From Streptomyces sp. CMB-StM0423 (lineage in GTDB: Bacteria; Actinomycetota; Actinomycetes; Streptomycetales; Streptomycetaceae), in assembly GCF_002847285.1 (NCBI RefSeq), contig NZ_CP025407.1, positions 6,389,001-6,453,000 of the forward strand: a DNA stretch of 64,000 nucleotides, in the 5' to 3' direction. The position numbers and the translations under genes were made by a program. The notes beneath the pieces are model-generated. The model worked only from the letters and a program-made list of their open reading frames with translations, did not search any database and was not told where the DNA came from. Positions 34,269-42,050 of this stretch are shown one piece after another (the first letter of the stretch is position 1; the number at the start of each line of letters is the position of its first letter).

Positions 34269-34312
34269 GGGTCGTTCCTTCCTGCGACAGAGGGACCGAC
34301 CCGCGGAAACAC

Positions 34313-34339
34313 CGAAGGCCGCCCCTCGGGCGGCCTTCG
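34313..34339 (-). terminator. trpE attenuator hairpin
   Basis: CGAAGGCCGCCC (34313-34324) and GGGCGGCCTTCG (34328-34339) form a perfect 12-bp stem with a 3-nt loop, located between the WWW leader peptide and the trpE start on the minus strand. A short T-containing stretch (GTGTTTCC) follows in the transcription direction. This is the terminator half of a classical ribosome-stalling attenuator. Confidence 0.85.
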
Positions 34340-34364
34340 CGGAGTCTTCGTGGGTACGCGCGAT

Positions 34365-34421
34365 TCAGGTGGCCGCCGGTCGGACGGGCCACCACCAGGT
34401 GCGGGCATCGAGCGCGTACAT
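34365..34421 (-). CDS. trpL: Tryptophan leader peptide (MYALDARTWWWPVRPAAT)
   Basis: An 18-residue ORF on the minus strand with three consecutive Trp codons (TGG TGG TGG), 97 nt upstream of trpE and just before the attenuator hairpin. Stalling at the Trp codons when charged tRNA-Trp is scarce would prevent terminator formation and raise anthranilate synthase synthesis. The ATG lies 7 nt after the -10 hexamer TAGGGT (34434-34429 on the minus strand) and lacks a Shine-Dalgarno, so the leader mRNA is probably leaderless. Peptides of this type precede Streptomyces trpE genes. Confidence 0.9.
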   Translation of the reverse strand: MYALDARTWWWPVRPAAT

Positions 34422-34428
34422 GGCGGAA

Positions 34429-34434
34429 ACCCTA
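34429..34434 (-). promoter_or_regulatory. -10 element of the trpL-trpE promoter
   Basis: On the minus strand TAGGGT is separated by 7 nt from the leader-peptide ATG. Transcription should begin at or next to that ATG. I could not assign a clear -35 box at standard spacing. Confidence 0.6.
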
Positions 34435-34529
34435 GCCCACCCCGGCGCGTCCGACCGTTCACTGTCTGCTCCGTCTCATCTGTCGGTCACCGGCCGGGAC
34501 AGTGCGGGCGAACCCGTAATCTTGGATCC

Positions 34530-35891
34530 GTGACTGTCAACGCCGAACCCGCCACGAGCGCCGCCGGTATCCCCCAGACCTGGCGCGACCTGCCCGCGGC
34601 GCAGCAGCCCGACTGGCCGGACCCCGCGGCTCTGCGCGACGTGACCGCCGAGCTGCAGTCGTATCCGCCGCTGGTCTTCGCCGGCGAGTGTGACCAACTG
34701 CGTGACCAACTGGGCGCCGTCGCCCGGGGCGAGGCTTTCCTGCTCCAGGGCGGTGACTGCGCGGAGGCGTTCGACGCGGTCTCGGCCGAGCACATCAGGA
34801 ACAAGCTGAAGACGCTGCTCCAGATGAGCGCCGTGCTCACGTACGCCGCGTCCGTCCCGGTCGTCAAGGTCGGCCGGATCGCCGGGCAGTACTCCAAGCC
34901 CCGCTCCAAGCCCACCGAGACCCGCGACGGCATCACCCTGCCCGTCTACCGGGGCGACTCCGTCAACGGCTTCGAGTTCACCCCCGAGTCCCGCACGCCG
35001 GACCCGCAGCGGCTGAAGCGGATGTACCACGCCTCGGCGGCCACGCTGAACCTGGTGCGCGCCTTCACCACCGGCGGCTACGCCCACCTGCGCCAGGTGC
35101 ACGCCTGGAACCAGGACTTCGTCCGCTCGTCGCCCTCCGGCCAGCGGTACGAGGCGCTGGCGCGCGAGATCGACCGGGCGATGAGCTTCATGCACGCCTG
35201 CGGCGTGGACCCGGAGGAGTTCAAGACCGTCGAGTTCTTCTCGTCGCACGAGGCCCTGATCCTCGACTACGAGTCGGCGCTGACCCGCACCGACTCGCGC
35301 ACCGGCGAGCTGTACGACGTCTCGGGGCACATGGTCTGGATCGGCGAGCGCACCCGGCAGCTCGACCACGCGCACATCGAGTTCGCCTCGCGGATCAGCA
35401 ACCCCATCGGGGTCAAGCTGGGCCCGACGACCACCCCGGAGGAGGCGCTCGCGCTGATCGACCGCCTCGACCCCGAGCGGATCCCGGGCCGGCTGACGTT
35501 CGTCACCCGGATGGGCGCCGACAAGGTACGCGACCGGCTGCCCGCGCTGGTGGAGAAGGTCACGGCGTCCGGCGCCCAGGTGGCGTGGGTCTCCGACCCG
35601 ATGCACGGCAACACCTTCGAGGCCGCCTCCGGCCACAAGACGCGCCGCTTCGACGACGTGCTGGACGAGGTCAAGGGCTTCTTCGAGGTCCACAAGTCGC
35701 TCGGCACCCACCCCGGCGGCATCCACGTGGAGCTGACCGGCGACGACGTGACCGAGTGCGTGGGCGGCGGGGACGAGATCTTCGTGGACGACCTGCACCA
35801 GCGCTACGAGACGGCGTGCGACCCGCGGCTCAACCGCAGCCAGTCGCTCGACCTGGCATTCCTGGTCGCCGAGATGTACCGGGACCAGTGA
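34530..35891 (+). CDS. Class II 3-deoxy-7-phosphoheptulonate (DAHP) synthase
   Basis: A 453-residue enzyme joining phosphoenolpyruvate and erythrose-4-phosphate in the first step of the shikimate pathway. Plant/actinobacterial class II motifs are present: LLQGGDCAEAFD (metal-ligand Cys), KVGRIAGQYSKPRS, GDSVNGF, SSHEALILDYE, WIGERTR, NPIGVKLGPTT, WVSDPMHGNT (metal-ligand His) and GGIHVELTGDDVTECVGG. It is about the size of the M. tuberculosis enzyme (AroG). GTG at 34530 follows TAATCT (34517-34522) by 7 nt, so it is probably leaderless. It is divergent from the trpL-trpE unit, placing two aromatic-pathway entry points back to back. Confidence 0.95.
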   Translation: MTVNAEPATSAAGIPQTWRDLPAAQQPDWPDPAALRDVTAELQSYPPLVFAGECDQLRDQLGAVARGEAFLLQGGDCAEAFDAVSAEHIRNKLKTLLQMSAVLTYAASVPVVKVGRIAGQYSKPRSKPTETRDGITLPVYRGDSVNGFEFTPESRTPDPQRLKRMYHASAATLNLVRAFTTGGYAHLRQVHAWNQDFVRSSPSGQRYEALAREIDRAMSFMHACGVDPEEFKTVEFFSSHEALILDYESALTRTDSRTGELYDVSGHMVWIGERTRQLDHAHIEFASRISNPIGVKLGPTTTPEEALALIDRLDPERIPGRLTFVTRMGADKVRDRLPALVEKVTASGAQVAWVSDPMHGNTFEAASGHKTRRFDDVLDEVKGFFEVHKSLGTHPGGIHVELTGDDVTECVGGGDEIFVDDLHQRYETACDPRLNRSQSLDLAFLVAEMYRDQ

Positions 35892-35957
35892 GCGGTCCCG
35901 CCGCGGCGTAACGCACGTCACGCCAGGGCGGCTCTTTCACGGGACCCTCGTGCCGGG

Positions 35958-35976
35958 TAAGGTTAGGGTTACCTAA
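35958..35976 (+). promoter_or_regulatory. Iron box (DmdR1/IdeR-type) before bfd
   Basis: TAAGGTTAGGGTTACCTAA matches the 19-bp actinobacterial iron-box consensus TTAGGTTAGGCTAACCTAA at 16 positions. It lies 23 nt before the ferredoxin start and contains a TAGGGT hexamer that could be the -10 element, so iron-loaded DmdR/IdeR binding would block transcription. This predicts induction of the ferredoxin under iron limitation. Confidence 0.88.
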
Positions 35977-35999
35977 TCGTCTCGGCCCGGGGGTTCCGC

Positions 36000-36389
36000 G
36001 TGTTCGTGTGCTCGTGCTTCGGCATCACCGAGGAGCAGGTGCGCGCGCACGCCTCGGCCGGGCACTGCACGCCGCGCCAGATCGCCTCGGAGTGCAAGGC
36101 GGGCACGGACTGCGGCTCGTGCGTGCGCCGGATCCAGGCGCTGCTCGGCCGCGGTGCCGGCTGCGCCCGCCGGGAGCTGCTGGAGGGCAGGCAGCCGGCC
36201 GGCGAGGGCGCGGCACCGGTGGCGGCCGGGAGCCAGGCGATCGCCGGGAGCCGGGCGGCCTCGGAGAACGCGGTCACGGCCGACGCCCCGGCCACTGTCG
36301 ACGCCGAGGTCACCGTCGATGCCGCGATCGCCCTCGAAGCCCCCGTGGAGGCCGCCGCCGGCGCCGCGCTGGTGCCCGAGGCCGCCTGA
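36000..36389 (+). CDS. bfd: Bacterioferritin-associated ferredoxin with long Ala-rich tail
   Basis: A 129-residue protein. Residues 1-55 are a Bfd-type [2Fe-2S] domain with ligands C4, C6, C38 and C41 (FVCSCFGIT and GTDCGSCVRR). Bfd reduces the ferric core of bacterioferritin to release iron. Residues about 60-129 are an Ala/Val/Glu-rich low-complexity extension not found in the usual 60-70-residue Bfd; it may be disordered. The start is GTG. An iron box lies just upstream, and the bacterioferritin gene is convergent 22 nt downstream. This fits release of stored iron when iron is scarce. Confidence 0.9.
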   Translation: MFVCSCFGITEEQVRAHASAGHCTPRQIASECKAGTDCGSCVRRIQALLGRGAGCARRELLEGRQPAGEGAAPVAAGSQAIAGSRAASENAVTADAPATVDAEVTVDAAIALEAPVEAAAGAALVPEAA

Positions 36390-36411
36390 CCCCGGCACGT
36401 ACCCGGAGGGC

Positions 36412-36888
36412 TCAGTCCGGCTGCTCGATCTGCTGCGCGATGTAGAGCGCCTCGCCGAGCTTCTCGATCAGGTCGAGCTGGGTGTCGAGGTAGTCGATGT
36501 GGTGCTCCTCGTCCTCCAGGATCGCCTCGAAGATGTTCGCGGAGGTGATGTCGCTCTTGGCGCGCATCAGCTCGATCCCGCGGCGGAGCCGGTCGATCGC
36601 CTCCACCTCGATCTGCCGGTCGGCCTGGAACATCTCGGTGACCGTCTGCCCGACCCGGACGTGGAAGAGCCGCTGGTAGTTCGGCAGCCCCTCCAACAGC
36701 AGAATGCGGTCCGTCAGGATCTCCGCGTGCTTCATCTCGTCGAACGACTCGGACCGGGTGTACTTCGCCAGCTTCGTCCAGCCGAAGTTCTCCTGCATCT
36801 TCGCGTGCAGGAAGTACTGATTGATCGCCGTCAGCTCGGCCGTGAGCTGCTCGTTCAGGAATTCCAGCACCTCGGGGTCGCCCTGCAT
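36412..36888 (-). CDS. bfr: Bacterioferritin
   Basis: A 158-residue subunit of the 24-mer haem-containing iron store. Ferroxidase ligands are E18, E51, H54, E94, E127 and H130 in their usual contexts (LTAELTAINQYF, FDEMKHAE, ILEDEEHHIDYL). M52 is the axial haem ligand at the subunit dimer interface. Nothing is missing and the length is standard. GGAG lies about 8 nt upstream of the ATG. It is convergent with bfd. No clear iron box precedes it; a TAAG-N6-CTTA inverted repeat lies about 70 nt upstream. Confidence 0.96.
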   Translation of the reverse strand: MQGDPEVLEFLNEQLTAELTAINQYFLHAKMQENFGWTKLAKYTRSESFDEMKHAEILTDRILLLEGLPNYQRLFHVRVGQTVTEMFQADRQIEVEAIDRLRRGIELMRAKSDITSANIFEAILEDEEHHIDYLDTQLDLIEKLGEALYIAQQIEQPD

Positions 36889-37046
36889 AGCCGGGACTCC
36901 TCTCCGCGTGGGTCGGGCAGGTCAGGGCGCATCCTCGCACCCGGGGCCCGGACGATCCAGTAAGTGCAGGCTTATCCGGGTTGCCGTCGTCCGGCCCTGC
37001 CCGCCCCCGGTCATGACCATGCGCAAGCGTCTGCCACCATGGGGTC

Positions 37047-37661
37047 ATGGGTCAGTCGGAGCGCCACGAGGGGGACCTGCCTCCTGGCCAGCGGCTGCAG
37101 CGCGGCTGGCCCGTGACGCACTACGGCCCGGTGCCGCGGTTCAAGCCCGACCGCTGGGAGCTCCAGATCTTCGGGGCCACGGCGAACGGCGCGAAGCGCT
37201 CCCTCACGCACGACGAGTTCACGGCCCTGCCGTACGCGACCGTGGTCGGCGATCTGCACTGCGTGACGAAGTTCAGCATGCTCGGCGCCGAGTGGGGCGG
37301 GGTGCTGGCCCGTACGCTCCTGGCGCTCGCGCCGCCCGCGCCCGAGGTCACGCACGTGATGGTCTGGGCGGAGTACGGCTTCAGCTCCAACCTGCGTCTT
37401 GCCGACTTCGCCGACGAGCGGACGATCTTCGCCACGCACAAGGACGGCGAGCCGCTGACCGCGGAGCACGGCTTCCCGGTCCGGCTCGTGGTGCCGCACC
37501 TGTACGCGTGGAAGGGCCCCAAGTGGGTGCGGGGCGTGGAGTACATGACGGCCGACCGCCGCGGCTTCTGGGAGGAGCGCGGCTACCACAACGTCGGCGA
37601 CCCGTGGCGCGAGCAGCGCTACTCGTACCAGGAGGAACCGGGCGACGGCCCGGACCTCTAG
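37047..37661 (+). CDS. Sulfite oxidase-like molybdopterin-dependent oxidoreductase
   Basis: A 204-residue Oxidored_molyb-family protein with the molybdenum-ligating cysteine at about C72 in VGDLHCVTKFSMLGAEWGGV, and later AEYGFSSNLRLAD, LVVPHLYAWKGPKWVRGVEYM and GFWEERGYHNVGDPWREQRY, all typical of YedY/sulfite-oxidase relatives. It has no Tat signal or dimerisation domain, so it is a short cytosolic form; the electron partner and substrate are unknown. It starts at an ATG within GGGGTCATGGG with no strong Shine-Dalgarno. A MITE-like element begins at its stop codon. Confidence 0.88.
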   Translation: MGQSERHEGDLPPGQRLQRGWPVTHYGPVPRFKPDRWELQIFGATANGAKRSLTHDEFTALPYATVVGDLHCVTKFSMLGAEWGGVLARTLLALAPPAPEVTHVMVWAEYGFSSNLRLADFADERTIFATHKDGEPLTAEHGFPVRLVVPHLYAWKGPKWVRGVEYMTADRRGFWEERGYHNVGDPWREQRYSYQEEPGDGPDL

Positions 37662-37902
37662 GGTCTGTCGTCGATCTCCCGTCTGCGGCTGGGGGTACCG
37701 CCCACGTGCGCGCAGCGCGCTGTGGGGGAGCCTGGCACGCACGCTTGCTGCGTTGTCGGATCGACCGGACAGGCCCACTGTGCGGTCGGCCCTCCGCCTT
37801 GCGATCGCACGCACCGGCCTCCCCCTACGCCCTGGGGGCGTGGGCGGTACCCCCTGCGCCGCCCGCCCTGCGGGCGAACGACGCGAGATCGACGACAGCC
37901 CC
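37661..37902. mobile_element. MITE-like inverted-repeat element
   Basis: The element is about 240 bp with perfect 13-bp terminal repeats TGTCGTCGATCTC (37666-37678) and its complement (37885-37897), extending imperfectly to about 20 bp each side. A second pair of perfect 16-bp arms, GGGGGTACCGCCCACG (37691-37706) and its complement (37839-37854), lies inside. It encodes nothing, and the whole can fold into a long stem. It begins at the stop codon of the molybdenum enzyme gene and ends before the convergent endonuclease IV gene, so it could also act as a bidirectional terminator. No target duplication is evident. Confidence 0.75.
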
Positions 37903-37925
37903 CAGCCCCGCCCCGCAGGCCCCCG

Positions 37926-38852
37926 CTACGGCCCCGCCGGCTCCCGCAGCTCCTTCAGCAGCGCGATGTCCGCCGCCGCCTTCGGCCCCTCCGGGCCGCC
38001 GCCGGGGGTCTCGATGATCAGCGGTACGCCGGCCATCGCCGGATGCCGGATCAGCTCGCGGAACGCCTCGGCGCCGATCTGCCCGGCCCCGATGTTCTCG
38101 TGCCGGTCCAGGCACGATCCCACCGCGGCCTTGGAGTCGTTCGCGTGCAGCAACCGCAGCCGCCCCGGGCCGGCCACCTCCACCAGCTCGTCCAGCACCT
38201 GCTTCGCGCCGCCGCTCGCCGCCAGGTCGTGGCCGGCGGCGAAGACGTGGCAGGTGTCGAGGCAGACGCCGAGCCGCGGGTGCCGGTCCAGCAGGTCCAG
38301 ATAGGCGCCCAGCTCCGGCAGCCGGGAGCAGAGCGAGAAGCCCTGCCCCGCGGTCGGCTCCAGCAGCAGCTCGGGCGCGTCGGGGTCGTCGCCCAGCTCG
38401 TCGAGGAGCGGCAGGGTCAGCTCCCGTACCTGCGCGAGCGCGGTCTCGCGGGGCCGTCCGCCGGTCGCCGAGCCGGTGTGCACCACGACGCCGCGGGCGC
38501 CGATCGCCCGGCCGCGGCGCAGCGAGTGCCGCAGCGAGGTGACGGAGTTCGCCGCGGTCGCCGGGGTGTGCGAGCCGAGGTTGATCAGGTACGGGGCGTG
38601 CACGTACACCGGGATGCCGTCCTCGGCGCACCGGTTGCGGAACTCCTCGTCCTGCGCCGGATCGCCGGGCGGCGTGGCCCAGCCGCGGGCGTTGGCGACG
38701 AAGACCTGGACGGCCTCCGCGCCGATCTTGCGCGCGTGCGCCAGGCCCTTCGCGGCCAGCCCGCCGGCGACGGGCACATGGCTGCCGACGGGGTTGCGGG
38801 CGCGGGCGGCGGGCCGGTCGGAGCCTCGTTCAGGGGGCGTACGGGAGGACAC
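37926..38852 (-). CDS. nfo: Deoxyribonuclease IV (AP endonuclease IV)
   Basis: A 308-residue TIM-barrel zinc nuclease of base-excision repair, cleaving at abasic sites. It shows PVGSHVPVAGGLA at the start, VHAPYLINL, VVVHTGSA, LLLEPTAGQG, GVCLDTCHVFAAGHD, LLHANDSKAAVGSCLDRHENIGAGQIG and IIETPG, which supply the three-zinc His/Asp/Glu ligands. GTG at 38852 was chosen because AGGTGA lies 5 nt upstream and it starts 1 nt after the kinase stop, implying coupling. A longer start 33 nt upstream would overlap the kinase gene. Confidence 0.93.
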   Translation of the reverse strand: MSSRTPPERGSDRPAARARNPVGSHVPVAGGLAAKGLAHARKIGAEAVQVFVANARGWATPPGDPAQDEEFRNRCAEDGIPVYVHAPYLINLGSHTPATAANSVTSLRHSLRRGRAIGARGVVVHTGSATGGRPRETALAQVRELTLPLLDELGDDPDAPELLLEPTAGQGFSLCSRLPELGAYLDLLDRHPRLGVCLDTCHVFAAGHDLAASGGAKQVLDELVEVAGPGRLRLLHANDSKAAVGSCLDRHENIGAGQIGAEAFRELIRHPAMAGVPLIIETPGGGPEGPKAAADIALLKELREPAGP

Positions 38853-38853
38853 G

Positions 38854-40821
38854 TCACCTGACCCAGAGGGTGATCTCGCTGCCACGCGGCGCCTCTTCCC
38901 CGTCGCCCGGGGACTGCCGCCAGACGGTGTCGCCGAAGAAGATCTGGTTCACGTCGGCGCGGAAGCCGGCGTCCTCCAGCGTCTGCTCGGCGTCGTCCAC
39001 GCTCATGTCGACCACGTCCGGGACCTCCAGCAGCTCGGGGCCCTTGGAGATCGTCAGCGTGACCTTGTCGCCCCCGCCCAGCTCGGTGCCCGGCTCGGGC
39101 GAGGTCTCCGCGACGGTGCCGGCGTCCTCCTCCGAGTACACCGTCTCCGTGGCGACCTCGACCGTCAGGCCCTCCTCGCGCAGCTCCTCAGCGGCGTCGC
39201 TCTGGTCGTCGCCGACGACGTCCGGCACCTCGATCGGGGCGCCGCGGCTGACGACCATCGCCACCGCCCGGCCTGCCTTGATCTTCTCGCCGTCCTCGGG
39301 GTCCGTGCTGATCACGCGCCCGGCGGGCAGCTCCTCGCTGAACGCCTCCCGCGTCACGCCCGGCTTCAGCCCGGCGTCGCTCAGCTTGTCCTTGGCCTCG
39401 TCGAGCGGGACCGCGTACAGCTCGGGGATCTCGACCATCTCCGGGCCCTTGGAGAGCACGAGCGTCACGGAGTCGCCCTGGCGGATGCGGTGGCCGCCCT
39501 CGGGGTCGGTACGGATGACGAGGCCGGCCTTCACCGTGTCGCTGAAGTCCTCCTTGACGTCCGCGTCCAGGTCTTCGCCGGAGAGCATGCTCCGCGCCTC
39601 GGCCTCGGTCTTGCCGAGCACGAAGGGGACCTTGGTGAACTGCCCGGAGTTTATGTACCAGACGCCCGTGCCGACGCCGAGTACGAGCACCGCCGCCAGC
39701 AGCGCCAGCAGCCCGAGGCGCGGCTTGGGGCGGCCCGGCCGGGCCCGGTCGCCAGGCGCCGGCGGGCCCGGCGGGCGGCCGGCGGTGCCCGCCGGTGCCG
39801 CGGCGGGCGTCTCCAGCACGCTGGTGACGTTCAGCCGTTCCTGCGCCGGCGTGGCCGCCGGGCTCGGCACCACGGCCGTACGGTCCTCGGAGCCGATCCG
39901 CTCCTCGGCGACGGCCTGTGGCGGCACCGCGTCCAGCTCCTCGTCGGTGAGCTGCGCGCGGGCGCTCCGTACGGCCGACAGCAGCTCCACGGCGTCCGCG
40001 GGGCGCGCCTCGCTGCGGCGGGCGGCGGCGGTGGCGACCAGGTCGTCCAACTGCGCGGGCAGCCCGGGCACGGCGGCGGACGGCGGCTCGACGTCCTCGT
40101 GCAGGTGCTGGTAGAGCACGTGCGCGGCATGCTCGCCGGCGTGCGGCTTGGCGCCGGTGAGCATCTCGTAGAGCATCACGCCGCAGGCGTACACGTCGAC
40201 CCGGGGGTCGGCGGCGCCGCGCTCGATCTGCTCGGGCGCCAGATACGACACGCTGCCGAGCACGGCGCCGGTGGAGGCGGTGGTGTTGGTGTTCACGGCG
40301 CGGACGAGCCCGAAGTCGGCGACCTTGACCCGGCCGTCGTCGCCGATGAGGACGTTCTCCGGCTTCATGTCGCGGTGCACGAAGCCGGCCCGGTGCGCGG
40401 CGCCGAGCGCGGCGAGCACGGGCTCCAGGATGTCCAGCGCGGCCCGCGGCTGGAGCGCGCCGCGGTCGTGCAGCACGTCACGCAGGGTGCAGCCCGGGAC
40501 GTACTCCATGGCCAGGAAGACGTGCGGGCCGTCGGTGCCCTGGTCGTAGACGCCCACGACGTTCGGGTGGGCGAGACCGGCGACCGACTTGGCCTCCAGG
40601 ATGAACCGCTGGACGAAGGAGGCGTCGGCGGCGAGCGACGGGTGCATGACCTTGACGGCGAGCACCCGGTCGAGCCGGGTGTCCAGCGCGCGGTAGACCG
40701 TGGCCATGCCGCCGGCGGCGATGCGCGCGTCGACGCGGTAGCGCCCGTCGAGCATCTGCCCGACCATGGGGTCTCCCCACCCTCCCGGCGGATGGGGGGA
40801 CGGGTCCAGAGTCGTGTCCAC
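38854..40821 (-). CDS. PASTA-domain Ser/Thr protein kinase (PknB/PknL type)
   Basis: A 655-residue membrane kinase. The cytoplasmic Hanks-type domain (about 25-285) has GGMATVY, AVKVM, FVHRDMKPENVL, VADFGLV and APEQI. A Pro/Ala linker follows, then one TM helix (about 370-392, LGLLALLAAVLVLGVGTGVWYI) and four extracytoplasmic PASTA repeats (each beginning VPxxxG/VPDVV) that bind muropeptides. It controls growth and division targets. Position beside class II DAHP synthase and an Rv2175c-like protein matches mycobacterial PknL, although M. tuberculosis PknL lacks PASTA. GTG at 40821 follows TAGACT by 7 nt, so it is probably leaderless. Confidence 0.94.
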   Translation of the reverse strand: MDTTLDPSPHPPGGWGDPMVGQMLDGRYRVDARIAAGGMATVYRALDTRLDRVLAVKVMHPSLAADASFVQRFILEAKSVAGLAHPNVVGVYDQGTDGPHVFLAMEYVPGCTLRDVLHDRGALQPRAALDILEPVLAALGAAHRAGFVHRDMKPENVLIGDDGRVKVADFGLVRAVNTNTTASTGAVLGSVSYLAPEQIERGAADPRVDVYACGVMLYEMLTGAKPHAGEHAAHVLYQHLHEDVEPPSAAVPGLPAQLDDLVATAAARRSEARPADAVELLSAVRSARAQLTDEELDAVPPQAVAEERIGSEDRTAVVPSPAATPAQERLNVTSVLETPAAAPAGTAGRPPGPPAPGDRARPGRPKPRLGLLALLAAVLVLGVGTGVWYINSGQFTKVPFVLGKTEAEARSMLSGEDLDADVKEDFSDTVKAGLVIRTDPEGGHRIRQGDSVTLVLSKGPEMVEIPELYAVPLDEAKDKLSDAGLKPGVTREAFSEELPAGRVISTDPEDGEKIKAGRAVAMVVSRGAPIEVPDVVGDDQSDAAEELREEGLTVEVATETVYSEEDAGTVAETSPEPGTELGGGDKVTLTISKGPELLEVPDVVDMSVDDAEQTLEDAGFRADVNQIFFGDTVWRQSPGDGEEAPRGSEITLWVR

Positions 40822-40828
40822 GAACCGC

Positions 40829-40834
40829 AGTCTA
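40829..40834 (-). promoter_or_regulatory. -10 element of the kinase gene
   Basis: TAGACT on the minus strand sits 7 nt before the GTG start at 40821. There is no Shine-Dalgarno, matching the leaderless pattern at eleven other starts in the window. Confidence 0.55.
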
Positions 40835-40911
40835 CGAGGTGAGGGACGCGTTCCCGTCACCGTTGTGCTGCAGTACGTTCCCGATGGCGTGCCGGTACGG
40901 GGCCGGGCAGT

Positions 40912-41784
40912 TCACGCGAACGCGGGCCGCTCCGGATCCGGCCCCGGGCCCTCGTCCCGGCTGCCCCCGGGGCTCAGCTCCGCGACGCCCGCCCCCGGGG
41001 AGGAGGCGCGCGCGAAGTGCCGGCGCGGGATGCGCCCGGCGCGCGCGGCGAGCCGGCCCGCGGCGATCGCGTACCGCATCGCCTCCGCCATCAGCACCGG
41101 CTCCTGCGCCCGCGTCACGGCGGACGCCAGCATCACCGCGTCGCAGCCCAGCTCCATCGCCAGGGCGGCGTCCGAGGCGGTGCCGGCGCCGGCGTCGAGG
41201 ATGACGGGCACCCCGGCGGCCTCGGCGATGAGCTGGAAGTTGTGCGGGTTGCGGATGCCGAGTCCGGAGCCGATGGGGGAGCCCAGCGGCATCACGGCGG
41301 CGCAGCCGGCGTCCTCCAGCTTGCGGGCGAGCACGGGGTCGTCGTTCGTGTACGGGAGCACGGTGAAGCCGTCGTCGACGAGCGTCTCGGCGGCGGCCAG
41401 CAGCTCGACCGGGTCGGGCAGCAGGGTCCGCTCGTCAGCGATGACCTCCAGCTTCACCCAGTCCGTGCCGAGGGCCTCGCGGGCCAGCCGGGCGGTGAGC
41501 ACGGCCTCGCCCGCGGTGTAGCAGCCGGCGGTGTTCGGCAGCACGCGGATGCCGTGGCGGCGCAGCACGTCGAGCACGGAGCCGTGCACGCCGGGGTCGA
41601 CGCGGCGCATCGCGACGGTGGTCAGCTCGGTGCCGGAGGCGAGGAGGGCGCGCTCCATGACGTCGAGGCTGCTCGCGCCGCCGGTGCCCATGATGAGGCG
41701 GGAGGAGAAGCGGACGCCGGCGATGGTGAGCGGGTCCGCGCCGGTGAGGTCTGCGGGGACGGGGGCGGGGGCGGTGCTGGTCAC
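40912..41784 (-). CDS. thiG: Thiazole synthase ThiG
   Basis: A 290-residue TIM-barrel enzyme that builds the thiazole phosphate of thiamine from deoxyxylulose phosphate, dehydroglycine and ThiS thiocarboxylate. Motifs are SSRLIMGTGGASS, the Schiff-base lysine K111 in DWVKLEV, LPYTNDDP, MPLGSPIGSGLG, VPVILDAGAGTASDAALAMELG and AVTRA. The C-terminus carries an extra Pro/Gly-rich tail of about 30 residues. The start is 5 nt after the thiS stop. It is the last gene of thiO-thiS-thiG under TPP-riboswitch control. Confidence 0.96.
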   Translation of the reverse strand: MTSTAPAPVPADLTGADPLTIAGVRFSSRLIMGTGGASSLDVMERALLASGTELTTVAMRRVDPGVHGSVLDVLRRHGIRVLPNTAGCYTAGEAVLTARLAREALGTDWVKLEVIADERTLLPDPVELLAAAETLVDDGFTVLPYTNDDPVLARKLEDAGCAAVMPLGSPIGSGLGIRNPHNFQLIAEAAGVPVILDAGAGTASDAALAMELGCDAVMLASAVTRAQEPVLMAEAMRYAIAAGRLAARAGRIPRRHFARASSPGAGVAELSPGGSRDEGPGPDPERPAFA

Positions 41785-41789
41785 GGTGG

Positions 41790-42050
41790 TCAGCCTCCCT
41801 GGACCGCGGTCAGGATCTCGACGCGGTCGCCGTCGCCGAGGGTGGTGGTGGGCCAGTCGCCGCGCGGCACGACGTCCTCGTTGACGGCGGCGGCGACGCC
41901 GCGGTGCGCGGCGGTGAGGGTGGCGACGAGGGCGCCGAGGGTGAGGCCCGCGGCGATCGCGCGGGGTGCGCCGTTGACGGTGATGGTCGGCGCGTCGGCG
42001 GGGGCGTCGGTTCGGGCTTCGGTACGGGTCTGCGTGGCGTCCTCGGTCAT
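41790..42050 (-). CDS. thiS: Sulfur carrier protein ThiS
   Basis: An 86-residue ubiquitin-like carrier. The fold segment ITVNGAPRAIAAGLTLGALV begins at about residue 23, after a Thr/Asp/Ala-rich N-terminal extension of some 20 residues. AAAVNEDVVPRGDW and GDRVEILTAVQGG complete the fold. The terminal Gly-Gly is adenylated and converted to the thiocarboxylate used by ThiG. The ATG overlaps the thiO stop (ATGA), so they are translationally coupled. Confidence 0.95.
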   Translation of the reverse strand: MTEDATQTRTEARTDAPADAPTITVNGAPRAIAAGLTLGALVATLTAAHRGVAAAVNEDVVPRGDWPTTTLGDGDRVEILTAVQGG

